Shown here piece after piece: positions 1 to 7,415 of a stretch of DNA of 57,243 bases. Origin of the DNA: Comamonadaceae bacterium. Lineage in GTDB: Bacteria > Pseudomonadota > Gammaproteobacteria > Burkholderiales > Burkholderiaceae_C. The notes beneath the pieces are model-generated. The model did not search any database. It was not told the DNA's origin and was given only the letters and a program-made list of their open reading frames with translations. The stretch spans positions 1 to 57,243 of the forward strand of contig CANFHZ010000004.1 of assembly GCA_947446885.1 (NCBI GenBank), read 5' to 3'. Position 1 is the stretch's first letter; the number at the start of each line of letters is the position of its first letter. Both the position numbers and the translations under genes were made by a program.

Positions 1-99
1 AGCAGCCCACAACGAAGGGTACTCACCGCGGTGCTCCTGCACCAGGCGCACCGCTCGTTCGCGGACTTCCGGGGAAAATTTGTTTAATCTCTTGTTCAT
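1..99 (-). CDS. IS3-family transposase OrfA, N-terminal fragment
   Basis: Thirty-three codons are present before the window ends. The peptide starts [20 protein letters not shown] and continues with a charged helical stretch typical of the helix-turn-helix N-terminus of IS3-family OrfA, which binds the IS ends. The start ATG lies about 45 bases inside the IS terminus, as is usual. The rest of orfA and orfB lie outside the window. An identical fragment sits at the other end. Confidence 0.8.
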   Translation of the reverse strand, partial: MNKRLNKFSPEVRERAVRLVQEHRGEYPSLWAA

Positions 100-149
100 G
101 GCTCCATCTTCTCAAAGTTCGGAGCCTCCTCAATTCCCGGGGCGATTCA
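1..149 (-). mobile_element. IS3-family insertion sequence, 5' end (partial)
   Basis: The first 149 bases are the exact reverse complement of the last 149 bases of the window. Read on the - strand the element begins TGAATCGCCCCGGG and is followed by the start of an IS3-type OrfA. The TG terminus and the OrfA type fit the IS3 family; the exact IS name cannot be given. The same IS end appears at both window ends, so two copies in inverted orientation are implied, not one copy in a circle. Confidence 0.85.
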
Positions 150-151
150 AG

Positions 152-247
152 GACGGTGATCAAGACATGACTGAGGACCAGACCACAGCGGACTACCAAG
201 AACTGACCAAGTCAGCGCAGCGGAGCTTTTTACGTGGAAAAAATTAG
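152..247 (+). pseudogene. C-terminal remnant of a gene cut by the IS
   Basis: An open frame runs straight out of the IS end to a TAG at 245-247, giving a hydrophilic tail (…MTEDQTTADYQELTKSAQRS…). It overlaps the GTG start of the next gene by 14 bases, an arrangement typical of coupled operon genes, which suggests that this is the 3' end of a real upstream gene lost to the IS insertion. An internal ATG at 167 could instead make a 26-residue peptide. Too short to assign a family. Confidence 0.4.
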
Positions 248-851
248 TGCGATGCAGTGGCTCTACCTGTACCTCGTGACGGCCCCCCTCATGCTGCTGG
301 CGACACGTTTTACGGTTGTCGTTGTGAAGGATCGTAAGTTGCCATCCCGTTTTTTTGGGGAAGTAAAGGACATGCTCCGCACGGACCTTGGCTCCGATCA
401 AGCCCCAAAGGATCGAATAGAAAAGACGATTTTCTGGATCTTAGGCGTGCTGGCCTGGCCACTGGCCGTCGCCATCGCACTCAGCGTAAACCTCAGCAAC
501 AGAAACGTCGCCTCCAGAGCGCCGGATCCGGAGGCCAAGTTCACCATCAAAAGCGCGCACCTGCTCATAACAGTTAAGCCTGAGAACGCTGAGCGCCAGG
601 TTATGGTCGAGGATCCCCTAGGACGGGTACCCGCCCTTCCCTTTGGCCACCTTAATCCGGGATGGACGCGCTTGCTGGCTGGCATGGAGCAAGGTGATTC
701 GCTGTGGTACGGAGAAGTTCCCGGATACCGAGGTACGCAAGCTGCGATAACGGGAAGAACGCAGTACGCCTTACCCCGGGGGGTCAAACGGGGTTACGCC
801 GTGACACGGAATGGAAGAGTGATAGCAGATTTTTTATTTGAATGGGACTGA
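234..851 (+). CDS. Hypothetical membrane-anchored protein
   Basis: 205 residues from a GTG start preceded by GGAG at good spacing; an ATG at 252 is the alternative. Two hydrophobic segments are visible, at about residues 8-26 (LYLYLVTAPLMLLATRF) and 67-85 (IFWILGVLAWPLAVAIAL). The second is followed by a roughly 115-residue soluble part with beta-rich character and no recognisable catalytic motif. The 3' end overlaps the start of the transglutaminase-like gene by 10 bases, so the two are probably co-translated and may work together in the envelope. I do not recognise the family. Confidence 0.65.
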   Translation: MEKISAMQWLYLYLVTAPLMLLATRFTVVVVKDRKLPSRFFGEVKDMLRTDLGSDQAPKDRIEKTIFWILGVLAWPLAVAIALSVNLSNRNVASRAPDPEAKFTIKSAHLLITVKPENAERQVMVEDPLGRVPALPFGHLNPGWTRLLAGMEQGDSLWYGEVPGYRGTQAAITGRTQYALPRGVKRGYAVTRNGRVIADFLFEWD

Positions 852-2716
852 CTTTGACAACATCAATAAATCGTTGGACCGCACGCGTACTAGGCCTATT
901 GGCTGTTTTAGCGTGCACCGCAGCCCAGGCTGGTTTTGTACCCGCCTACACCGTCACGCGGGCCCTGGACACCTATGACGTCAAGTTGGACGGCAGCTAC
1001 CACCACTACTTTGAGTGGGCTTACCGGGTCGACACACCCCAGGGTATTGAGGAGCTGGGGGAGTACAAGCTGACCTACAACGAGAAGTTAGAAAAAGTGG
1101 AGATCCTAGAGGCCTACACCCTGCAGGCTGACGGCACACGGATAGACGTACCAGCAGACAAGATCCGCAAGCAGGACGGCGACGGTGGACAGGAATACAG
1201 CGACAACAAGGCCATGGTGGTTATTTACTCCAAGGTCGCGGTCGGCAGCACGGTCTACATTCGCGCGCGCACCCATCAGCACACGCCCATCTTTCCCGGG
1301 CATTTCGTTGTGTCCCAGTTCTTTTCCCCGCACTGTGCTTTTGATGACGCGGAAATGCGGATCAGTGCGGAGGCTGGCGTCAAGCTGCGGTTCGACCTTG
1401 ATCGCACCAGTGGCGGCCAGGTAGGGCCACTGCCCGAGGATGCGCCAGGTACAACGCGCTACCGCTTTACCTACAAGCAGTCAGAGGCCTACCCCTTTGA
1501 GTCGGGAGAGGTCGATTTGTCCGACTTTGCGTCCTTCATCGCGGTGACCACCTTCGCCGACTATGCCGACTTCGCAAAGTCTTATCAAGTGCGCGCTAAG
1601 CCGATGGCAGCCGTCACCCCCGCGATCGAGAAACTAGCCCGGGAGCTGACTGCTAATGCGAAGGACGAGCGCGACAGGGTGCGCAAGCTATTCAACTGGG
1701 TGAGCCAGAACATCCGCTATGCGGCCGTCTACGTGGGCGACGGTGGCTTTGTGCCGCACTCAGCCCAGAGCACGCTGGACAACCGCTACGGGGACTGCAA
1801 GGACCATGTGACGCTCCTAGAGGCGCTACTTCGGGCCGTGGGGATTGACAGTACGACTGCCCTGGTGAATTCGGGCGACGCGTACCGACTGCCCAAGCTG
1901 CCGGTGTCCACGCCCTTCAACCACGCCATCACCTACATACCCTCGCTGGACCTGTACCTGGATTCGACCTCGCGCTTCTCGCCCATGGGAACCTTGCCCG
2001 ATGGCGATATGGCCAAGCCCACGCTGCGAACCGCCAGCGGAACCATCGGCAAAACACCGATGAATTCCTGGAAGAACGACTACACCCGAAGCCACGTACA
2101 GATGCGTATGCGCAAGGACGGCAGCTTTGTGGGCAAGAGCATCTCAGTGATGGGGGGCGTTGAGGAAATAGCCTCGCGCGGTAGCCAGTTTGCCAACCAG
2201 AACAAAGATCAGACGCCCTGGATCAACCGCCTGTTGGCGCGCAACCAGGAAACAGGAACCGGGCGCATATTGCCCACCGAGCCGACCAACCTGGATACAT
2301 CCTGGACGGTGGAATCTGAGTTCCATCTGGATCCGCTGGTCAATGTGCCGGGACCCAGCGCTATGACGATCCCCTTTGGCCTAGCGCCTGGCAAGTTGCA
2401 CGCCATGGCGTCGCACAAGGCCATCGAGAGGCGTCGCTTCCCCCAAGCTTGCTCGTCTCTGGAATTTCGCGAGACAACTACGCTCCGGTTTCCATCGCAC
2501 CTAAAGATCACCCGCATACCCAGCAATGTGAAGGTCAGCGTTGGAAACTACCACTACCGGTCGCGCTATGTACTCAAAGGCCACACCCTGTCGGTAGACC
2601 GCCTGCACTGGTCAGAGCGGCAGGATCCGTTTTGCGAACCAACCGTGAACCGGGACTGGAACCGATTTCGCGAAGTGCTGCAAAGGGATTTGCGGGGGCA
2701 GGTTTTTTTCAAATAG
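842..2716 (+). CDS. Exported DUF3857 / transglutaminase-like protein
   Basis: 624 residues with a signal peptide ending near AAQAG (about residue 31). The N-terminal half matches the DUF3857 pattern (beta-rich, with 'VYYEW'-like and 'YTLQADG' motifs). A transglutaminase-like core follows, with the Cys in YGDCKDHVTLL, the His in FNHAITY and the Asp in LDLYLDSTSRF forming a plausible Cys-His-Asp triad. Such proteins are periplasmic or outer-membrane associated; members may act as peptidases or amidases rather than true cross-linking enzymes, and substrates are usually unknown. It shares a two-gene operon with the membrane protein upstream. Nothing links it to conjugation, so it may be cargo or part of a disrupted operon to the left. 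Confidence 0.85.
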   Translation: MGLTLTTSINRWTARVLGLLAVLACTAAQAGFVPAYTVTRALDTYDVKLDGSYHHYFEWAYRVDTPQGIEELGEYKLTYNEKLEKVEILEAYTLQADGTRIDVPADKIRKQDGDGGQEYSDNKAMVVIYSKVAVGSTVYIRARTHQHTPIFPGHFVVSQFFSPHCAFDDAEMRISAEAGVKLRFDLDRTSGGQVGPLPEDAPGTTRYRFTYKQSEAYPFESGEVDLSDFASFIAVTTFADYADFAKSYQVRAKPMAAVTPAIEKLARELTANAKDERDRVRKLFNWVSQNIRYAAVYVGDGGFVPHSAQSTLDNRYGDCKDHVTLLEALLRAVGIDSTTALVNSGDAYRLPKLPVSTPFNHAITYIPSLDLYLDSTSRFSPMGTLPDGDMAKPTLRTASGTIGKTPMNSWKNDYTRSHVQMRMRKDGSFVGKSISVMGGVEEIASRGSQFANQNKDQTPWINRLLARNQETGTGRILPTEPTNLDTSWTVESEFHLDPLVNVPGPSAMTIPFGLAPGKLHAMASHKAIERRRFPQACSSLEFRETTTLRFPSHLKITRIPSNVKVSVGNYHYRSRYVLKGHTLSVDRLHWSERQDPFCEPTVNRDWNRFREVLQRDLRGQVFFK

Positions 2717-3014
2717 CGTGACAGGATCCTATTAGGGTTCAGGAAAAGGGTGTCACCACCCAACAAACGCCAGCTCTCTCCTCAAAGCTGACCTATTCAC
2801 AACGGCTTCGTAGGCCTTCGCTTAAGTAGCGGACAGCTTCACGACGAACCAAGACTAGCTACTTACTGCTGAAAATTTCCCTTTTCAGCAAAATCGCACG
2901 TTTCGATTCAAAATTCGGATGCAAAAAAAAGATATTTTCCCTAATAATGCACTTTCCAAAGCTTTTTTTGAACCCAGTAGGTGGGTACCTCGCGTCCAAA
3001 GCCCAGGCCCATGA
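2717..3014. other. Non-coding gap with one stem-loop
   Basis: About 300 bases after the transglutaminase-like gene hold no convincing gene. A perfect 8-bp stem-loop lies at 2868-2889 (GCTGAAAA, six-base loop, TTTTCAGC). It is not followed by a U-run, so it is a weak terminator candidate and could be an operator. The local sequence is more AT-rich than the flanking genes. Confidence 0.4.
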
Positions 3015-3436
3015 GTCTATTTATGCAAACAACCAGCTGCATCACAGGAGGACGGAAACGGCTTGGCATACCGCCTGACAGACTTTGCGCAGGAGGTGGC
3101 CACCGCAGCCCCTTATCTGCATCCTGCGCATTTCAGGAGTGGGCACACCTGGCCCAAGGGCTAAGCACCCTCCAGACGTTTCCGGAGTGTGTCGGTCGAT
3201 TGCCAGCGCTTGAATGGGCGCCCGATATCCGTGCCAAAGCGATGCAGTCGGGTCCCCAGGACTGGCCCCAAGCGGCCGCCTCTGAAGCGCAAATAAATCT
3301 GATGCTGAAGCAAGTTCCCGTTGGTCGTGTAGGTCAATGGAGTGGGGCTGTCCAGGCAGCCGCTCATTTGGTTCCATTGACTAATTTGAACAGCCTGTGT
3401 TTGACGGTCGATGGCGGCAGGTCCTCAGTCAGTTGA
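3015..3436 (+). pseudogene. Probable frameshifted remnant of a hypothetical gene
   Basis: Two frames look protein-like in succession. From about 3042 one frame reads QEDGNGLAYRLTDFAQEVAT and stops near 3150. A second frame, open from 2981, reads AFQEWAHLAQGLSTLQ and on to a TGA at 3436, with a convincing composition (QDWPQAAASEAQINLML, VGQWSGAVQAAAHL). The simplest reading is one gene with a frameshift around 3110-3150. Alternatively the second frame alone is a real 130-150 residue protein. The family is not recognised. The stop lies 12 bases before the next start, so it may have headed the signalling operon. Confidence 0.3.
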
Positions 3437-3448
3437 GCGGGAACCAGC

Positions 3449-3946
3449 ATGCAACGAACGCTCGTTTTTCTGATACTGGCGTTGAGCATGAATCTAGTTC
3501 AATCGAGTGTGTCCAACCCTGTTGTACTCACAATCAGTGGTCAGATCGCCAAAACCAATTCAGCTGATCGACGCAACTTTGAAATCAAGATGCGCGACTT
3601 GGAGCAATTGGAAAACATCACGATTACCGCCACCACAGAGCATACCGGCACTGCACACTTCTCAGGTCCGCGAATGCGCGACATATTGGCGAAAGCGGGC
3701 GTCAAAGGAACAGCATCTGAGGTTATTGCGATTGGGATGGATGGTTACCGCGTGCGCATCCCTTTAACTGAGTTCCAGCTCTATGATGTGATCGTAGCGA
3801 CGGCGCAGAATGGCAAAATGTTGAATCTTGAGACCAAAGGCCCTCTTTGGATCATGTATCCGATTGACCAATTTCCGCAAAAGCTCAACACCATGACGAC
3901 ATTAAATCGCTTAGTGTGGAATTTGATTCGGCTCGATGTCAATTAA
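3449..3946 (+). CDS. Periplasmic molybdopterin-oxidoreductase-fold protein lacking the cofactor cysteine
   Basis: 165 residues with a signal peptide (LVFLILALSMNLVQSS). The rest resembles the sulfite-oxidase / oxidoreductase molybdopterin-binding fold: LTISGQI near the start, then ARMRDIL-like and MDGYRVRIPLTE stretches, and KGPLWIMYPID. The family's Mo-coordinating cysteine is absent; the protein contains no cysteine at all. A catalytic role is therefore unlikely and a sensory or ligand-binding role is plausible. The gene overlaps the start of the hybrid histidine kinase by 11 bases, which strongly suggests that it is the periplasmic partner or input module of that kinase. Confidence 0.7.
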   Translation: MQRTLVFLILALSMNLVQSSVSNPVVLTISGQIAKTNSADRRNFEIKMRDLEQLENITITATTEHTGTAHFSGPRMRDILAKAGVKGTASEVIAIGMDGYRVRIPLTEFQLYDVIVATAQNGKMLNLETKGPLWIMYPIDQFPQKLNTMTTLNRLVWNLIRLDVN

Positions 3947-5822
3947 GGATTTTTGGAGCGCGGCACGGTTGTGGCGGTCGGCCCAGGATGCTGTGGTATC
4001 CACTACCAAGTCAAACGCTAATCCAAGTGCCAATCAGCAAAGAAAATTTATCAATGCGCTGCTTCTATTTTCTTTCTGTCTTGTTATTGCACTCATCGGA
4101 TTTGCAACACTCAGCAACCTGAAAATCATCCAAAAAAAGACTGGGGATGGGAGCTTAATCCAACGCGATTTAACCACCCTTGCGCGGCACAATGAAGCGC
4201 TGTCGGCTTACGACATGTTGCTTTCAATTTCCCGGCTGCGATCCGCATGTTTGGCATATTCCTTGGGTCACATCAACTCCGTGGAGTTCACGGAAAGCCG
4301 TTTGCAGGTGTTGGGTCATTTTGCAAGTTATGAGGCAAAAACCTACCTAGGACAATCTGCCCGCCGCGTTGCGTCATTTGATCCAGCCTATGTGGGTGTG
4401 CATCAATTCTTAGCGGCAGCGGAGTTATTTGGAAAGCGCCAAATCGGCATTAAACCGCTGCTGGCATTGGCCGCAAAAGCAGCGGATGACTGGGCCCTTT
4501 TCAAAGGGGATCTTTATGCCGAGGAAGACCGGGCGCGAACGGAATTTCAGACGGCCAGCGAGCAGTGGGCTCTTACCCAGGAACGCACATTGGAGCGCCA
4601 AACCTGGTATTTGGTAGGGTTCGCGCTGATGTTCTGCGTCATTGCCTATCTGGTCTACGTGATGAGGTTGCGCGAGCAGAGCCAGCGCAAGGATCTGGAT
4701 CTTATCATCGCAACCTTGAGCCATGATTTGCGAAGTCCTCTGCAAGTGATCCAAACCGCAGCCGGGCTGTTGGAGCGGGATTTGGAGAAGGCCGTGGTGA
4801 AAAAGTACGCTGCTGTACTTGGATCCAGCGCGACAGCTATGAACCAGCTGATTTCGGATCTCTTTGATTTGTCACTGGGTAAACCACTTCAAACCTGCGC
4901 GACATGTATCCCCGTGCATACCTGGTTTGAAGAAATCGCGCAGTTTTACCGAATCAATGCCGAAGCCAAAGGCTTATCCTTTAGTGTGGCGATTGACACC
5001 GATGTGGAATTTCTGGAATTTGATGGGCCACGTATGCGTCAGTGTGTTGCGAACCTGGTTGATAACGCGATCAAGTACACCGATGCGGGTTCTGTGTCCC
5101 TGCGTATGAGGATACAGCTCCCTGTCGCGGGAGCACAAGAAGCGCTTTTGCAGGTCCTTGTGTCGGATTCTGGTCGCGGAATACCCACTGCTGAACAGGC
5201 AATGTTGTTTGCTCCATTCCGCCGAGGTCGTTTGGTTGGAAAAGTACGTGGATTGGGTTTGGGCTTATCCATTGTGAAGAGGTTGATCCATTCGTTTGGT
5301 GGAACTGTGGAGTGCCGCAGTAAAGTAGGTGAAGGCACTTCTTTTACCCTGACCGTGACAGCGCCAATTTGTTACCCCGCTAACGATGCAAGTTCTGCGG
5401 TTGGAGTACAAGCCAATCTGACCAGCGCATTCGAAAACGAAACCGCTTCGCTGCTTGTGGTGGATGATGATCCGCTGATTGTTTCAACCACATCAGCCCT
5501 TCTGACGGAAATTGGTTTCGGTAATGAAACGGCGTCGAACGGCTCAGCTGCCTTGGCCCTGATAGAAAAAAAGCGCTTTGAAGCGGTCATCACCGATATC
5601 GCCATGCCTGGTATGGATGGCTATGCGTTGGCACGGGCGATCCGAGGCCGCCCCGGACTCCATCCATTTTTGATTGCCATGACGGCCCATAGGCTCGACT
5701 CTGACCAAAACCCGGAAAGCCTGTTTGATGTGGTGCTGACCAAACCGGTACCCACCGAGCAGCTGGTGAATGCCCTGGAGCAATTTGAAAGTTTCAGGAC
5801 CTTGCAAAGGTCAAGGCGTTAA
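3936..5822 (+). CDS. Hybrid sensor histidine kinase / response regulator
   Basis: 628 residues. A first membrane segment (about 42-62) and a second (about 223-243) enclose a roughly 160-residue periplasmic helical domain. A HisKA domain follows with the phospho-accepting His263 in LSHDLRSPLQ, then an ATPase domain with N-box NLVDNAIKYTDAG, G1 DSGRGIP and G2 GLGLGLSIVKRL. The C-terminal receiver has the DDD acidic pocket (VVDDDPLI), the phospho-acceptor Asp554 (ITDIAMPGMDG) and the conserved Lys (LTKPVPT). The start overlaps the periplasmic protein upstream, so the signal probably passes through it. The gene converges with, and overlaps by 29 bases, the response regulator on the other strand, its likely phosphotransfer partner. 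Confidence 0.9.
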   Translation: MSIKDFWSAARLWRSAQDAVVSTTKSNANPSANQQRKFINALLLFSFCLVIALIGFATLSNLKIIQKKTGDGSLIQRDLTTLARHNEALSAYDMLLSISRLRSACLAYSLGHINSVEFTESRLQVLGHFASYEAKTYLGQSARRVASFDPAYVGVHQFLAAAELFGKRQIGIKPLLALAAKAADDWALFKGDLYAEEDRARTEFQTASEQWALTQERTLERQTWYLVGFALMFCVIAYLVYVMRLREQSQRKDLDLIIATLSHDLRSPLQVIQTAAGLLERDLEKAVVKKYAAVLGSSATAMNQLISDLFDLSLGKPLQTCATCIPVHTWFEEIAQFYRINAEAKGLSFSVAIDTDVEFLEFDGPRMRQCVANLVDNAIKYTDAGSVSLRMRIQLPVAGAQEALLQVLVSDSGRGIPTAEQAMLFAPFRRGRLVGKVRGLGLGLSIVKRLIHSFGGTVECRSKVGEGTSFTLTVTAPICYPANDASSAVGVQANLTSAFENETASLLVVDDDPLIVSTTSALLTEIGFGNETASNGSAALALIEKKRFEAVITDIAMPGMDGYALARAIRGRPGLHPFLIAMTAHRLDSDQNPESLFDVVLTKPVPTEQLVNALEQFESFRTLQRSRR

Positions 5823-6609
5823 CAAGTGTGATGTTGATCAACTCGACGTTGGTGGGTTTGGTAATCAGTCGCACGGTCGGATCAGTGCTCATGGCATCCA
5901 AGATGTCTGTGCTGGCACCCATATCTCCCGTCAGAATAAAAATAGGGGCGCTTGTACGTTCTCGGAGCTGTCGCACGACCTCGCGACCCGGCATATCGGG
6001 GAGGTTCCAGTCCAACAAGAAGACATCGAAGTCGCTCACCTCTTGTTGAAACAATTGCGCTGCAGTAGCCAGCGCCTGTGCAGCGAAAGTTCCCTGCATG
6101 CCCGCGGTCAGCATGGCCAGTTCCTGCGGATTGTCCTCAATGATGGCCAGCCGCCTCCGCTGCGGAAAACTCAGAGACGCGACCGGCTGCGCGTTTCCTG
6201 GCGCTTTCTCCCCATCGGCCAATACCAGTAAGTTGGAGCGTCCGTCTGGGCGCTCCAGGACAAACACCCTTCCGCGATCCTCGGCACTGAGGGTCACCGC
6301 CGCCTCAACCGATTGTTCGCCGATGACCAACTTGGTGAGGTCCAAATGGATGTGTCCCATCGAATTCAATATGTCATCGATGGATATCCCCATGCGCTTG
6401 AGCGCGATAAAGCCGGCCAAATTAGGGAAGGCCATGCCCCGAAGCAGTTTGTAAGCCTGGGTCTTGGGAATGCCAAGGCGCTCACTGAACGCAGCGGCAC
6501 GCTTGGGATTGGCTGGGAAGCCTATGCGATCCAACTGCGAACCCAAGCGATCCGCAAATTCCATAAGTTGTGCCGAGGCATCGCCGGATCGTTCGGCATT
6601 ATTTTTCAT
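5794..6609 (-). CDS. Response regulator with N-terminal BetR-like HTH domain
   Basis: 271 residues. The N-terminal roughly 90 residues read like a BetR/Cro-type helix-turn-helix (ANPKRAAAFSERLGIPKTQAYKLL, then GFIALKRMGISIDDIL). After a linker there is a receiver domain from about residue 152 with the acidic pocket IIEDN, phospho-acceptor Asp200 in FLLDWNLPDMPG, the Thr in FILTGD and Lys in LITKPT. The DNA-binding-first, receiver-last order is the reverse of the common layout but is known for BetR-containing regulators. It is transcribed away from virB2, with a shared 195-base intergenic region, so it is a good candidate to control itself and the conjugation operon. Confidence 0.85.
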   Translation of the reverse strand: MKNNAERSGDASAQLMEFADRLGSQLDRIGFPANPKRAAAFSERLGIPKTQAYKLLRGMAFPNLAGFIALKRMGISIDDILNSMGHIHLDLTKLVIGEQSVEAAVTLSAEDRGRVFVLERPDGRSNLLVLADGEKAPGNAQPVASLSFPQRRRLAIIEDNPQELAMLTAGMQGTFAAQALATAAQLFQQEVSDFDVFLLDWNLPDMPGREVVRQLRERTSAPIFILTGDMGASTDILDAMSTDPTVRLITKPTNVELINITLVNALTFARS

Positions 6610-6749
6610 TCGAGCCAGAAAAATGGTGTTTGGACGCCGGATGGTAGCGCATTCCCTGCCTTGTTCAACGCAAGATCCGGCAGTCAGATACCAAGAAATT
6701 CAGAAAAAGACAGAAAAATAGAAATTACTGTGTTAAGCTAATCGCAAAA

Positions 6750-6780
6750 TACATAAAAAGAAAAAAAGCAGCTTTATGTA
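6750..6780. promoter_or_regulatory. Inverted repeat in the divergent virB2 / response-regulator promoter region
   Basis: A perfect 8-bp inverted repeat, TACATAAA at 6750-6757 and TTTATGTA at 6773-6780, with arm centres 23 bp apart (about two helical turns). It sits 25 bases ahead of the virB2 start in a very AT-rich stretch. A second nested repeat (AAAAGCA at 6764-6770, TGCTTTT at 6786-6792) overlaps it. A dimeric regulator, possibly the adjacent response regulator, is the obvious candidate ligand; this is inference. Confidence 0.45.
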
Positions 6781-6804
6781 ATTTTTGCTTTTAAGGGGTT
6801 GTCT

Positions 6805-7101
6805 ATGAAGTGCCATCGCAGATTTCTCATGCTGACCTTGGGTCTCCTGGTCCTGGGTTCCCATGCACCCGAAGTCTTGGCACAGGTGTCCGGAAGTGCC
6901 AAAGTCACCAGTTTTTTCTCTTGGATCCTTAGTCTGGTCCAGGTGGCAGGCTACAGTTTATTCACCATCGCTTTGGTGATGTTGGGCTACAAAGTAGCCT
7001 ACGTCGAGGGTTTCAAGATCAGCGACGGCAAGGGCATCGTCATTGGTGGACTGATTTTCGGTTTGGCCGCCACCATCGCCACCTACTTCACGACATCGTG
7101 A
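6805..7101 (+). CDS. virB2: VirB2-type major conjugative pilin
   Basis: 98 residues from ATG 6805, six bases after AAGGGG; an upstream TTG at 6799 is less likely. A signal peptide ends near EVLA|Q, followed by two hydrophobic segments (SWILSLVQVAGYSLFTIALVMLGY and GIVIGGLIFGLAATIATYF) separated by a short polar loop. This is the classic VirB2/TrbC layout. It forms the conjugative pilus and is the first gene of the transfer operon. Confidence 0.85.
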   Translation: MKCHRRFLMLTLGLLVLGSHAPEVLAQVSGSAKVTSFFSWILSLVQVAGYSLFTIALVMLGYKVAYVEGFKISDGKGIVIGGLIFGLAATIATYFTTS

Positions 7102-7109
7102 AGGGCCAC

Positions 7110-7412
7110 ATGATTTTTACCGGCTGCACCCGTCCACCCACGTTTCTGGGTGTGCCGCTCCTGGTGATTGTGCTGGGCGGAATCGTGGCGCTTTTTGTTT
7201 CTGGAACCTTGGCCATTTTCGTCTCACCCTGGGCGGCTCTGGTATGCGCGCTGGCGTTTGGCGTTTTTTGCCTGTGGGCACGTGCAGTCACCATCTTGGA
7301 CGATTGGCGCTTGCTGCAAATTTTTCAGCGGGAGCGGCTGCGTCCGAACAAAGGGGATACCACCCGCTTTGGTGGCGTGAGCTACATGCCTTACAAGATG
7401 GTTAAGAGGTGA
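7110..7412 (+). CDS. virB3: VirB3-type inner-membrane protein
   Basis: About 100 residues. It matches the VirB3/TrbD pattern: short polar N-terminus with GCTRPPTFLGVP, a hydrophobic hairpin (LLVIVLGGIVALFVSGTLAIF and AALVCALAFGVFCLWARAV), and a C-terminal region ending GGVSYMPYKMVKR. VirB3 acts with VirB4 at the inner-membrane platform. Two starts are possible: GTG 7098, overlapping the virB2 stop, or ATG 7110, four bases after AAGGGCC; the ATG is given here. Confidence 0.85.
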   Translation: MIFTGCTRPPTFLGVPLLVIVLGGIVALFVSGTLAIFVSPWAALVCALAFGVFCLWARAVTILDDWRLLQIFQRERLRPNKGDTTRFGGVSYMPYKMVKR

Positions 7413-7415
7413 GCT

